In this document: positions 43,101-56,753 of the stretch, in pieces | Layout: every line of letters starts with the position of its first letter | Numbering within the stretch: the stretch's first letter is position 1 | Source: Chrysogorgia sp. JL179-B06 | Lineage: Eukaryota; Cnidaria; Anthozoa; Scleralcyonacea; Chrysogorgiidae | Length of the DNA stretch: 64,000 bases | Reading direction: 5' to 3' | NCBI GenBank assembly: GCA_035772405.1 | Contig: JAYKKM010000259.1 | Location: forward strand, 496,001 to 560,000 | The notes under the pieces: model-generated | The model's database searches: none | What the model was told of the DNA's origin: nothing | The model's input: only the letters and a program-made list of their open reading frames with translations | Translations under genes and position numbers: made by a program

Positions 43101-46100
43101 CACTTTTTCTCGAAAAAGTGTTTTTCTCACTCGGCACAGTGATAACTTTTGAAATAACAGTCCCGTTGCTGTAAAAATGGTTTTATTGCGTTTTGCGCCT
43201 AAGACAGCATATTTTGGTTAATTTTTAGCAAATTGCACTTTTTGCGTCAAATTTGGGAGAAAAACACTTTTTCTCGAAAAAGTGTTTTTCTCACTCTGCA
43301 CAGTGAAAACTTTTGAAATAACAGTCCGATTGCTCTAAAAATGGTTTTATTGCGTTTTGCGCCTAAGACAGCATATTTTGGTTAATTTTCAGCAAATTTC
43401 ACTTTTTGCGTCAAATTTGGGAGAAAAACACTTTTTCTCGAAAAAGTGTTTTTCTCACTCGGCACAGTGATAACTTTTGAAATAACAGTCTGATTGCTCT
43501 AAAAATGGTTTTATTGCGTTTTTCGCCTAAGACAGCATATTTTGGTTAATTTTCAGCAAATTTCACTTTTTGCGTCAAATTTGGGAGAAAAACACTTTTT
43601 CTCGAAAAAGTGTTTTTCTCACTCGGCACAGTGATAACTGTTGAAATAACAGTCGGATTGCTCTAAAAATGGTTTTATTGCGTTTTGCGCCTAAGACAGC
43701 ATATTTTGGTTAATTTTCAGCAAATTTCACATTTTGCGTCAAATTTGGGAGAAAAACACTTTTTCTCGAAAAAGTGTTTTTCTCACTCGGCACAGTGATA
43801 ACTTTTGAAATAACAGTCCGATTGCTGTAAAAATGGTTTTTATTGCGTTTTGCGTCTAAGACAGCATATCTTGATTAATTTTTAGCAAATTTCACTTTTT
43901 TGCGTCAAATTGGGAGAAAAACACTTTTTCTCGAAAAAGTGTTTTTCTCACTCGGCACAGTGATAACTTTTGAAATAACAGTCCGATTGCTCTAAAAATG
44001 GTTTTATTGCGTTTTGCGACTAAGACAGCATATTTTGGTTAATTTTTAGCAAATTTCACTTTTTGCGTCAAATTTGGGAGAAAAACACTTTTTCTCGAAA
44101 AAGTGTTTTTCTCACTCGGCACAGTGATAACTTTTGAAATAACAGTCTGATTGCTCTAAAAATGGTTTTATTGCGTTTTGCGCCTAAGACAGCATATTTT
44201 GGTTAATTTTTAGCAAATTTCACTTTTTGCGTCAAATTTGGGAGAAAAACACTTTTTCTCGAAAAAGTGTTTTTCTCACTCGGCACAGTGATAACTTTTG
44301 AAATAACAGTCGGATTGCTCTAAAAATGGTTTTATTCCGTTTTGCGCCTAAGACAGCATATTTTGGTTAATTTTCAGCAAATTTCACATTTTGCGTCAAA
44401 TTTGGGAGAAAAACACTTTTTCTCGAAAAAGTGTTTTTCTCACTCGGCACAGTGATAACTTTTGAAATAACAGTCCGATTGCTCTAAAAATGGTTTTATT
44501 GCGTTTTGCGCCTAAGACAGCATATTTTGGTTAATTTTAGCAAATTTCACTTTTTGCGTCAAATTTGGGAGAAAAACACTTTTTCTCGAAAAAGTGTTTT
44601 TCTCACTCGGCACAGTGATAACTTTTGAAATAACAGTCCGATTGCCCTAAAAATGGTTTTATTGCGTTTTGCGCCTAAGACAGCATATTTTGGTTAATTT
44701 TTAGCAAATTTAACTTTTTGCGTCAAATTTGGGAGAAAAACACTTTTTCTCGAAAAAGTGTTTTTCTCACTCGGCACAGATCAATCAAACTTTTGAAATA
44801 ACAGTCCAATTGCTCTAAAAATGGTTTTATTGCGTTTTGCGCCTAAGACAGCATATTTTGGTTAATTTTTAGCAAATTGCACTTTTTGCGTCAAATTTGG
44901 GAGAAAAACACTTTTTCTCGAAAAAGTGTTTTTCTCACTCGGCACAGTGAAAACTTTTGAAATAACAGTCCGATTGCTCTAAAAATGGTTTTATTGCGTT
45001 TTGAGCCTAAGATAGCATATTTTGGTTAATTTTCAGCAAATTTCACGTTTTGCGTCAAATTTGGGAGAAAAACACTTTTTCTCGAAAAAGTGTTTTTCTC
45101 ACTCGGCACAGTGATAACTTTTGAAATAACAGTCTGATTGCTCTAAAAATGGTTTTATTGCGTTTTGCGCCTAAGACAGCATATTTTGGTTAATTTTTAG
45201 CAAATTTCACTTTTGCGTCAAATTTGGGAGAAAAACACTTTTTCTCGAAAAAGTGTTTTTCTCACTCGGCACAGTGATAACTTTTGAAATAACAGTCCGA
45301 TTGCTCTAAAAATGGTTTTATTGCGTTTTGCGCCTAAGACAGCATATTCTGGTTAATTTTCAGCAAATTTCACATTTTGCGTCAAATTTGGGAGAAAAAC
45401 ACTTTTTCTCGAAAAAGTGTTTTTCTCACTCGGCACAGTGATAACTTTTGAAATAACAGTCCGATTGCTGTAAAAATGGTTTTATTGCGTTTTGCGCCTA
45501 AGACAGCATATTTTGGTTAATTTTCAGCAAATTTCACTTTTTGCGTCAAATTTGGGAGAAAAACACTTTTTCTCGAAAAAGTGTTTTTCTCACTCGGCAC
45601 AGTGATAACTTTTGAAATAACAGTCCGATTGCTCTAAAAATGGTTTTATGCGTTTTGCGCCTAAGACAGCATATTTTGGTTAATTTTTAGCAAATTTCAC
45701 TTTTTGCGTCAAATTTGGGAGAAAAACACTTTTTCTCGAAAAAGTGTTTTTCTCACTCTGCACAGTGATAACTTTTGAAATAACAGTCCGATTGCTGTAA
45801 AAATGGTTTTATTGCGTTCTGCGCCTAAGACAGCATATTTTGGTTAATTTTTAGCAAATTTCACTTTTTGCGTCAAATTTGGGAGAAAAACACTTTTTCT
45901 CGAAAAAGTGTTTTTCTCACTCGGCACAGTGATAACTTTTGAAATAACAGTCCGATTGCTGTAAAAATGGTTTTATTGCGTTTTGCGCCTAAGACAGCAT
46001 ATTTTGGTTAATTTTCAGCAAATTTCACTTTTTGCGTCAAATTTGGGAGAAAAACACTTTTTCTCGAAAAAGTGTTTTTCTCACTCAAAACAGTGATAAC

Positions 46101-49100
46101 TTTTGAAATAACAGTCCGATTGCTGTAAAAATGGTTTTATTGCGTTTTGCGCCTAAGACAGCATATTTTGGTTAATTTTCAGCAAATTTCACTTTTTGCG
46201 TCAAATTTGGGAGAAAAACACTTTTTCTCGAAAAAGTGTTTTTCTCACTCGGCACAGTGATAACTTTTGAAATAACAGTCCGATTGCTGTAAAAATGGTT
46301 TTATTGCGTTTTGCGCCTAAGACAGCATATTTTGGTTAATTTTTAGCAAATTTCACTTTTTGCGTCAAATTTGGGAGAAAAACACTTTTTCTCGAAAAAG
46401 TGTTTTTCTCACTCGGCACAGTGAAAACTTTTGAAATAACAGTCCGATTGCTCTAAAAATGGTTTTATTGCGTTTTGCGCCTAAGACAGCATATTTTGGT
46501 TAATTTTCAGCAAATTTCACTTTTTGCGTCAAATTTGGGAGAAAAAACACTTTTTCTCGAAAAAGTGTTTTTCTCACTCAAAACAGTGATAACTTTTGAA
46601 ATAACAGTCCGATTGCTGTAAAAATGGTTTTATTGCGTTTTGCGCCTAAGACAGCATATTTTGGTTAATTTTTAGCAAATTTCACTTTTTGCGTCAAATT
46701 TGGGAGAAAAACACTTTTTCTCGAAAAAGTGTTTTTCTCACTCGGCACAGTGATAACTTTTGAAATAACAGTCTGATTGCTCTAAAAATGGTTTTATTGC
46801 GTTTTGCGCCTAAGACAGCATATTTTGGTTAATTTTTAGCAAATTTCACTTTTTTGGTCAAATTTGGGAGAAAAACACTTTTTCTCGAAAAAGTGTTTTT
46901 CTCACTCGGCACAGTGATAACTTTTGAAATAACAGTCCGATTGCTGTAAAAATGTTTTTATTGCGTTTTGCGCCTAAGACAGCATATTTTGGTTAATTTT
47001 TAGCAAATTTCACTTTTTGCGTCAAATTTGGGAGAAAAACACTTTTTCTCGAAAAAGTGTTTTCTCACTCGGCACAGTGATAACTTTTGAAATAACAGTC
47101 GGATTGCTCTAAAAATGGTTTTATTGCGTTTTGCGCCTAAGACAGCATATTTTGGTTAATTTTCAGCAAATTTCACTTTTTGCGTCAAATTTGGGAGAAA
47201 AACACTTTTTCTCGAAAAAGTGTTTTTCTCACTCGACACAGTGATAACTTTTGAAATAACAGTCCAATTGCTGTAAAAATGGTTTTATTGCGTTTTGCGC
47301 CTAAGACAGCATATTTTGGTTAATTTTCAGCAAATTTCACTTTTTGCGTCAAATTTGGGAGAAAAACACTTTTTCTCGAAAAAGTGTTTTTCTCACTCGG
47401 CACAGTGATAACTTTTGAAATAACAGTCTGATTGCTCTAAAAATGGTTTTATTGCGTTTTTCGCCTAAGACAGCATATTTTGGTTAATTTTCAGCAAATT
47501 TCACTTTTTGCGTCAAATTTGGGAGAAAAACACTTTTTCTCAAAAAAGTGTTTTTCACTCGGCACAGTGATAACTTTTGAAATAACAGTCCGATTGCTGT
47601 AAAAATGGTTTTATTGCGTTTTGCGTCTAAGACAGCATATTTTGGTTAATTTTTAGCAAATTTCACTTTTTGCGTCAAATTTGGGAGAAAAACACTTTTT
47701 CTCGAAAAAGTGTTTTTCTCACTCGGCACAGTGATAACTTTTGAAATAACAGTCCGATTGCTGTAAAAATGGTTTTATTGCGTTTTGCGCCTAAGACAGC
47801 ATATTTTGGTTAATTTTTAGCAAATTTCACTTTTTGCGTCAAATTTGGGAGAAAAACACTTTTTCTCGAAAAAGTGTTTTACTCACACGGCACAGTGATC
47901 TTTTGAAATAACAGTTGGATGCTCTAAAAATGGTTTTATTGCGTTTTGCGCCTAGGACAGCATATTTTGGTTAATTTTTAGCAAATTTCACTTTTTTGCG
48001 TCAAATTTGGGAGAAAAACACTTTTTCTCGAAAAAGTGTTTTTCTCACTCGGCACAGTGATAACTTTTGAAATAACAGTCCGATTGCTCTAAAAATGGTT
48101 TTATTGCGTTTTGCGCCTAAGACAGCATATTTTGGTAAATTTTTTAGCAAATTTCACTTTTTGCGTCAAATTTGGGAGAAAAACACTTTTTTCGAAAAAG
48201 TGTTTTTCTCACTCGGCACAGTGATAACTTTTGAAATAACAGTCCGATTGCTGTAAAAATGGTTTTATTGCGTTTTGCGCCTAAGACAGCATATTTTGGT
48301 TAATTTTCAGCAAATTTCACTTTTTGCGTCAAATTTGGGAGAAAAACACTTTTTCTCGAAAAAGTGTTTTTCTCACTCGGCACAGTGATAACTTTTGAAA
48401 TAACAGTCCGATTGCTGTAAAAATGGTTTTATTGCGTTTTGCGCCTAAGACAGCATATTTTGGTTAATTTTCAGCAAATTTCACTTTTTGCGTCAAATTT
48501 GGGAGAAAAACACTTTTTCTCGAAAAAGTGTTTTTCTCACTCGGCACAGTGATAACTTTTGAAATAACAGTCCGATTGCTGTAAAAATGGTTTTATTGCG
48601 TTTTGCGCCTAAGACAGCATATGTTGGTTAATTTTTAGCAAATTTCAACTTTTTGCGTCAAATTTGGGAGAAAAACACTTTTTCTCGAAAAAAAGTGTTT
48701 TTCTCACTCGGCACAGTGATAACTTTTGAAATAACAGTCCGATTGCTGTAAAAATGGTTTTATTGCGTTTTGCGCCTAAGACAGCATATTTTGGTTAATT
48801 TTTAGCAAATTTCACTTTTTGCGTCAAATTTGGGAGAAAAACACTTTTTCTCGAAAAAGTGTTTTTCTCACTCGGCACAGTGAAAACTTTTGAAATAACA
48901 GTCCGATTGCTCTAAAAATGGTTTTATTGCGTTTTGCGCTAAGACAGCATATTTTGGTTAATTTTCAGCAAATTTCACTTTTTGCGTCAAATTTGGGAGA
49001 AAAACACTTTTTCTCGAAAAAGTGTTTTTCTCACTCGGCACAGTGATAACTTTTGAAATAACAGTCCGATTGCTGTAAAAATGGTTTTATTGCGTTTTTC

Positions 49101-52100
49101 GCCTAAGACAGCATATTTTGGTTAATTTTCAGCAAATTTCACTTTTTGCGTCAAATTTGGGAGAAAAACACTTTTTCTCGAAAAAGTGTTTTTCTCACTC
49201 GGCACAGTGATAACTTTTGAAATAACAGTCGGATTGCTCTAAAAATGGTTTTATTGCGTTTTGCGCCTAAGACAGCATATTTTGGTTAATTTTCAGCAAA
49301 TTTCACTTTTTGCGTCAAATTTGGGAGAAAAACACTTTTTCTCGAAAAAGTGTTTTTTCTCACTCGGCACAGTGATAACTTTTGAAATAACAGTCCGATT
49401 GCCCTAAAAATGGTTTTATTGCGTTTTGCGCCTAAGACAGCATATTTTGGTTAATTTTTAGCAAATTTCACTTTTTGCGTCAAATTTGGGAGAAAAACAC
49501 TTTTTCTCGAAAAAGTGTTTTTCTCACTCGGCACAGTGAAAACTTTTGAAATAACAGTCCGATTGCTCTAAAAATGGTTTTATTGCGTTTTGCGCCTAAG
49601 ACAGCATATTTTGGTTAATTTTCAGCAAATTTCACTTTTTGCGTCAAATTTGGGAGAAAACACTTTTTCTCGAAAAAGTGTTTTTCTCACTCGGCACAGT
49701 GATAACTTTTGAAATAACAGTCCTGATTGCTCTAAAAATGGTTTTTATTGCGTTTTGCGCCTAAGACAGCATATTTTGATTAATTTTTAGCAAATTTCAC
49801 TTTTTGCGTCAAATTTGGGAGAAAAACACTTCTCGAAAAAGTGTTTTTCTCACTCGGCACAGTGAAACTTTTGAAATAACAGTCTGATTGCTCTAAAAAT
49901 GGTTTTATTGCGTTTTGCGCCTAAGACAGCATATTTTGGTTAACTTTTAGCAAATTTCACTTTTGCGTCAAATTTGGGAGAAAAACACTTTTTCTCGAAA
50001 AAGTGTTTTTCTCACTCGGCACAGTGATAACTTTTGAAATAACAGTCCGATTGCTCTAAAAATGGTTTTATTGCGTTTTGCGTCTAAGACAGCATATTTT
50101 GGTTAATTTTTAAGCAAATTTCACTTTTTGCGTCTCAAATTTGGGAGAAAAAACACTTTTTCTCGAAAAAGTGTTTTTTGTTTTTCTCACTCGGCACAGT
50201 GATAACTTTTGAAATAACAGTCCGATTGCTGTAAAAATGGTTTTATTGCGTTTTGCGCCTAAGACAGCATATTTTGGTTAAGTTTTAGCAAATTTCACTT
50301 TTTGCGTCAAATTTGGGAGAAAAACACTTTTTCTCGAAAAAGTGTTTTTCTCACTCGGCACAGTGATAACTTTTGAAATAACAGTCCGATTGCTGTAAAA
50401 ATGGTTTTATTGCGTTTTGCGACTAAGACACAGCATATTTTGGGTTAATTTTTTGCAGCAAATTTCACTTTTTGCGTCAAATTTGGGAGAAAAAACACTT
50501 TTCTCGAAAAAGTGTTTTTCTCACTCGCCACAGTGATAACTTTTGAAATAACAGTCCGATTGCTGTAAAAAAATGGTTTTATTGCGTTCTCGCGCCCTAA
50601 GACAGCATATTTTGGTTAATTTTCAGCAAATTTCACTTTTTGCGTCAAATTTGGGAGAAAACACTTTTTCTCGAAAAAGTTTTTTCCTCACTCGGCACAG
50701 TGATAACTTTTGAAATAACAGTCGGATTGCTGTAAAAATGGTTTTATTGCGTTTTGCGTCCTAAGACAGCATATTTTGGTTAATTTTTAGCAAATATTCA
50801 CTTTTTGCGTCAAAATTGGGAGAAAAACACTTTTTCCTCGAAAAAGTGTTTTTTTGTCACATCGCACTTTTGAAATAACAGTCCGATTGCTCTAAAAATG
50901 GTTTTTATTGCGTTTTGCGCCTAAGACAGCATATTTTGGTTAAGATTTAGCAAATTTCACTTTTTGCGTCAAATTTGGAGAAAAACCTTTTTCTCGAAAA
51001 AGTGTTTTTCACTCCGGCAACAGTGATAAACTTTTGAAATAACAGTCCAATTGCTCTAAAATGGTTTTACGTTTTGCGCCTAAGACAGGCATATTTGGGT
51101 TAATTTTTAGCAAATTTCACTTTTTGCGGTCAAATTTGGGAGGAAAAACACTTTTTCTCGAAAAAAAGTGTTTTTCTCACTCAAAACAGTGATAACTTTT
51201 GAAATAACAGTCCGATTGCTGTAAAAATGGTTTTATTGCGTTCTGCGTCTAAGACAGCATATTTTGGTTAATTTTTAGCAAATTTCACTTTTTGCGTCAA
51301 ATTTGGGAGAAAAACACTTTTTCTCGAAAAAGTGTTTTTCTCACTCGGCACAGTGATAACTTTTGAAATAACAGTCCGATTGCTGTAAAAATGGTTTTAT
51401 TGCGTTTTGCGTCTAAGACAGCATATTCTTGTTAATTTTTAGCAAATTTCACTTTTTGCGTCAAATTTGGGAGAAAAACACTTTTTCTCGAAAAAGTGTT
51501 TTTCTCACTCGCCACAGTGATAACTTTTGAAATAACAGTCCGATTGCTGTAAAAATGGTTTTATTGCGTTCTGCGCCTAAGACGGCATATTTTGGTTAAC
51601 TTTCAGCAAATTTCACTTTTAGCGTCAAATTTGGGAGAAAAACACTTTTTCTCGAAAAAGTGTTTTTCTCACTCAAAACAGAGATAACTTTTGAAATAAC
51701 AGTCCGATTGCTGTAAAAATAGTTTTATTGCGTTCTGCGCCTAAGACAGCATGTTTTGGTTAATTTTCAGCAAATTTCACTTTTTGCGTCAAATTTGGGA
51801 GAAAAACACTTTTTCTCGAAAAAGTGTTTTTCTCACTCAAAACAGTGATAACTTTTGAAATAACAGTCGGATTGCTGTAAAAATAGTTTTATTGCGTTTT
51901 GCGCCTAAGACAGCATATTTTGGTTAATTTTCAGCAAATTTCACTTTTTGCGTCAAATTTGGGAGAAAAACACTTTTTCTCGAAAAAGTGTTTTTCTCAC
52001 TCAAAACAGAGATAACTTTTGAAATAACAGTCGGATTGCTGTAAAAATGGTTTTATTGCGTTCTGCGCCTAAGACAGCATATTTTGGTTAATTTTCATCA

Positions 52101-53194
52101 AATTTCACTTTTTGCGTCAAATTTGGGAGAAAAACACTTTTTCTCGAAAAAGTGTTTTTCTCACTCGCCACAGTGATAACTTTTGAAATAACAGTCCGAT
52201 TGCTGTAAAAATGGTTTTATAGCCTTTTGCGCCTAAGGCAGCATATTTTGGTTAATTTTCAGCAAATTTCACTTTTTTTGTCAAATTTGTGAGAAAAACT
52301 CTTTTTCTCGAAAAAGTGATTTTCTCACTCGCCACAGTGATACCTTTTGAAATAACAGTCCGATTGCTGTAAAAATGGTTTTATTGCGTTCTGCGTCTAA
52401 GACAGCATATTTTGGTAAATTTTTAGCAAATTTCACTTTTTGCGTCAAATTTGGGAGAAAAACACTTTTTCTCGAAAAAGTGTTTTTCTCACTCAAAACA
52501 GTGATAACTTTTGAAATAACAGTCCGATTGCTGTAAAAATGGTTTTATAGCCTTTTGCGCCTAAGGCAGCATATTTTGGTTAATTTTCAGCAAATTTCAC
52601 TTTTTGCGTTAAATTTGGGAGAAAAACACTTTTTCTCGAAAAAGTGTTTTTCTCACTCAAAACAGTGATAACTTTTGAAATAACAGTCCGATTGCTGTAA
52701 AAATGGTTTTATTGCGTTCTGCGTCTAAGACAGCATATCTTGGTTTAATTTTTTAGCAAATTTCACTTTTTGCGTCAAATTTGGGAGAAAAACATTTTTT
52801 CGAGAAAAAGTGTTTTTCTCACTCGCCACAGTGATAACTTTTGAAATAACAGTCCGATTGCTGTAAAAATAGTTTTATTGCGTTCTGCGTCTAAGACGGC
52901 ATATTTTGGTTAATTTTCAGCAAATTTCACTTTTTGCGTCAAATTTGGGAGAAAAACACTTTTTCTCGAAAAAGTGTTTTTCTCACTCGGCACAGTGATA
53001 ACTTTTGAAATAACAGTCCGATTGCTGTAAAAATGGTTTTATTGCGTTTTGCGTCTAAGACAGCATATTTTGGTTAATTTTTAGCAAATTTCACTTTTTG
53101 CGTCAAATTTGGGAGAAAAACACTTTTTCTCGAAAAAGTGTTTTTCTCACTCGCCGCCACAGTGATAACTTTTGAAATAACAGTCCGATTGCTG
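31193..53194. repeat. 164-bp satellite array 1, about 134 copies
   Basis: Head-to-tail monomers of 163-165 bases. Landmark CTCGGCACAGTGATAAC falls at 31350, 31514, 31677, 31842 and so on. Each monomer contains a 36-base perfect hairpin (first full example 31313-31348) with 16-bp arms (GAGAAAAACACTTTTT) around CTCG. Sequence variants are ordered along the array: GCTCTAAAAA and CTCGGCACAG dominate at the left; GCTGTAAAAA appears from about 42.0 kb and dominates towards the right with CTCAAAACAG and CTCGCCACAG. Multi-monomer blocks are duplicated. 49.7-51.2 kb is unusually indel-rich. The right end stops at CCGATTGCTG, 53194. 164 is not a multiple of 3 and no frame persists, so it is non-coding. 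Confidence 0.98.
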
Positions 53195-56100
53195 ATGTGT
53201 ACTCGATCAAATCTATGTTTACATGTTTTATTGAATCGATCAAACTGTTTAATGTGCTACTGAATTGTACTGAAATATGTTGCTCTTGCTGTAAAAGGAG
53301 AATGAGCATGTTTATTAATATATACTTGGCAGCCACATTCTTATCAATTTAACAATTTGCTGTACATGGGTTGATCATTGGCAATGGCGACCAAAGACAT
53401 ATGAATATGGTCAGCGCCGTTTCCATCACTGAAACACTTCATGAGAATAAAGAACAACGAAATAAGATCACGTCAGTTGATAGATGGCAATTAGTTGATT
53501 TTGCCAGAAAATAAAAATAAAATTAAAAATAATTAGTTTAAGACTTGGTGCTAACCCCCACAGGGGGCAGCCCAAGTATTGGAATTTTCAGGAAATGAAT
53601 TTTTAATGACAGTCTGAAAAATTTACGTTAAGCATTTTATAATTGGGAATAGTTTTTTCAAATGGCAAAAATGACATCTATAGAATAACACTCTGGAATG
53701 CCGTAAAAATGCGATTTTGCTGTAGTTGACAGCGAAAATTTGGTTTAAAACCACTCGTATTTCTGGATGAAATAGTAAACAAGCCTGTTACGCTTGCGCA
53801 TGTCCATGCGTAACTACAGTACGAGAAAAAACTGATCTATTCTTACTTCGCATAGTAGCACAAATTAAAGATCACTACACTCTGACTAACATTTTTGAAG
53901 CATTTGCAAAGTTTTAAGCTTCCTGCAGGGCATAAAGTTTCACGTTACATGGCCATTGAATTCGCAAGTTACTTTTTTCCTTGCGAATTATATACTTACG
54001 ATTACTGGAATTCAAAATACTTAATTCACACAAGTAACCAGCTATTTATGATAACATTTGCACAAGTAACCATAAGTAACCACAGGTAACCAAGAACATT
54101 CTAAAATATAGAATGATAATCTATTTATTTTAATTTGCCATGGTTTTGTGGTTACTTGTGGTTTTGTGCTAATTTTATAGAAATTTTTGATATGGTTACT
54201 TGAGTAAAATCGTTTTTTTTTCAAAGAACAATATCAGTATCATACATTGTTTACTTTGCTATTGGTCTTTTTTACTGCCTTAATTGGGATGACTTTTAGC
54301 GAAAATATGCGCTCAGAGGGCATTTTCCTGTAATTGTGCCTGAGCGTTTAGTTTAGAAAATGAGAACTTTCTATATAAACGATTTCAATGACTTTAAATG
54401 GCGATATAAACCTTGAGCGTTTCTCAAACGCAGTTTTCTACTATTCTTGCGCAATGGAGAATGTTCATACTGGTTGTTCATTACCACAGTGTTGTAATAT
54501 CAAAAATTCAACAGGAAATATAACGCGAGGGATAGATCGAGTAGTAATATATTTTTATTATTATTGTGTTAGGGACTGGACCGAGCTCTAAGCCAATCAG
54601 AATCCAGTATGATTGAATTGACAATCAACACAGTCCAGTCCCATATTTCCGGGGGGGGGGGGGGGGGGGGGGGTGAATAGTTTTAAGGTGGTCACCTGTA
54701 AAGAGCGACACAGTGATCAAATCAGGGGGATATGCAAACTTGTCGTTTTCAAGAGGTTTTTTTGGAATTTTTAATATTATTTATGTCATGAAACCTGGTG
54801 TTTTTACGACCAGTTTTTTTATTACCACCAGAGAGAAGAGGACAATCAAGTGATCGTATTAATTTCTGAGATAGATATCAAAAATTCAAAAAAAATCTTG
54901 AGTAAAACGACCATTCAATGTGATTTTATATTTACGTGTGCCATCCAAAAATCGTCATATGGTTTTGAAATAAAAATAATCAAGAATCCACTTTGCTTAT
55001 CTCTTTCCTTACGGCTGAAAAACATCAAAATTGAACGACCACGTTGTTTATTCTCACTCTTGAAATAACCATAACTGTTGCGAAAGCTCTACATTTTCTG
55101 GAAGCCCAAACCGGCTTTTACTTGTTCTTTTATTTTCCGAACAAATCACATTTAGGTTAATATAAATAGCACTAATTATCATAATCAGGTGAAAAATTTA
55201 CTTTTTCCAGAAAAGGCCATCTTGCACGCCCGCGTAGCATCTTGAAAACTCAAAATGCCACCCATCGCAGAGTTGTTTATGAAATCAAATCAAACTTGGC
55301 GTGTGCGTGGATTTTGTCCTGGCGCTTGTCGAATTTCAATTTTTAATCTAGCGTTACCGTGTGCCGTTTTTCGATTGACGACTTTGCGGGTCTTCAGTGA
55401 CCCATTTTAACTGCGCCCGTAGGAAAGAGTTAATATACAATGGTCGTATTTTCTCGCATCGTCAATTTTATATTTTGCTGAATTTTTCATATCGTTTATA
55501 AGTCGGCTAAAACAACACGCATATCAAATTTTTAACAAATTTGGTGAATTATTTCCTACATTCTAAACACGGTGAATTTTGACCTTTTTGACCCACATGC
55601 ATAGAACGTATTGTCTTTGTGTATAGATAGCTTGCGTATATATTTAAAAGTATGAGCTCCCTGTGCCCGGGTGGGATCTTGCAGAGATTCGGGTAACCTT
55701 ACATAATTCCTCTCATTGAGGGGGTAGGGGAAATTGAGAGAACATTTTTTTCACAGACATTTTTTTGCTTTCTTAAACTGTATTTACTTTGATTATTTTC
55801 AATTCAACAGATATTAAACTGCTTTTCCTTTCACGCTTTTTCTTCGATTATTTTCATTTTACCTATTATTCCTTATTAACCTCTTCCTTACGGCTGAAAA
55901 CATCAAAAATTGAACGACCACGTTGTTCTATTGATCTCTCTGAAAATAACCATAAACTGTTGCGAAAGCTATCATTTTCTGGAAGCCCAATAAGGCTTTT
56001 ACTTGTTCTTTTAAATTTCCCGAACAAAACACATTATGTTAATTTAAATTAGCAAATTTAATTATCATAAATCAGGTTGAAAAAATTTACATTTTTCAGA

Positions 56101-56753
56101 AAAGGCCATCTTGCACGCCCGCGTAGCATCTTGAAAACCTAAATGCCACCAATCGCAGAGTTGTTTATGAAATCAAATCATATTGGCGTGTGCGTGGATT
56201 TCATGTTCCTGGCGCTTGTCGAATTTCAAGTTTTAATCTTGCGTTACCGTGTGCCGTGTTTTTTCGATTGACGACTTTGCGGGTCTTCAGTGACCCATTT
56301 TAACTGCGCCCGTAGGGAAAGAGTTATAGAATTAATCATAGAAATTTCCGTCATGGAGCTCTTACCTTGTCGCCATCTTATGGCCGAATGACTGATATTC
56401 CCTAGTTACGGTACTTTTAAAAATTTTGATAAAATTTTTAGAGGCAATGTCTCAAAAAATTATTTGGTGTTTTTTGCGAAGTCTTCCAAAAAGTTTTAGA
56501 GATATATCCCGAAAAAAGTATTCTCAAAAGTTTTAGATGAACTGTATCCAAAATAAATTAGATGTAATGTACCTGGAAAAAGTTTTGGGGTTTATACCGT
56601 AAAAGTGTTTAAAAAATTTAGAAGAAATCTATCCCCAAAAATTTTAAGAGTTTGTGAATTATGGTTGGGTATATATAAGCGAGTTTTTCTCATAATATTT
56701 TTCAGTTGGCTCCTGTTGTGTGTATTGCTCGCTTGTAAGTTGTACTTGGTACA
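53195..56753. repeat. Spacer 1 between satellite arrays (3.56 kb, non-coding)
   Basis: It starts ATGTGTACTCGATCAAATC, ends TTGTACTTGGTACA, and is a diverged copy of the spacer at 60,681-63,048. It contains a 35-base hairpin motif at 53543-53577, a degraded GTTACTTGTG inverted repeat (54060-54092 with 54141-54169), a foldback with GGGACTGGAC/GTCCAGTCCC ends (54572-54642) and a poly(G) run near 54,650-54,673. It also has about 1.34 kb (54,990-56,330) absent from spacer 2. No plausible gene was found on either strand. Confidence 0.85.
54990..56330. repeat. Insertion unique to spacer 1, with an internal direct duplication
   Basis: Two diverged copies of a ~440-base segment (about 54,995-55,435 and 55,874-56,330) both begin near CCTTACGGCTGAAAA and end near TAACTGCGCCCGTAGG, separated by ~440 bases. 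Spacer 2 passes directly from the sequence before 54,990 to that after 56,330. Non-coding. Confidence 0.75.

Noticed and set aside
31193..53194. CRISPR-like array
   Set aside because: Repeats are contiguous 164-bp monomers with no unique spacers, in an animal genomic context.
53427..53480. Hammerhead-ribozyme-like words (TTCATGAGA ... CGAAAT) in the spacers
   Set aside because: The required CTGATGA core is not present and the flanking stems do not pair.
54650..54673. Poly(G) run as a possible assembly gap or quadruplex signal
   Set aside because: Spacer 2 has a shorter run in the same context, so it is a variable homopolymer; no further structure was seen.
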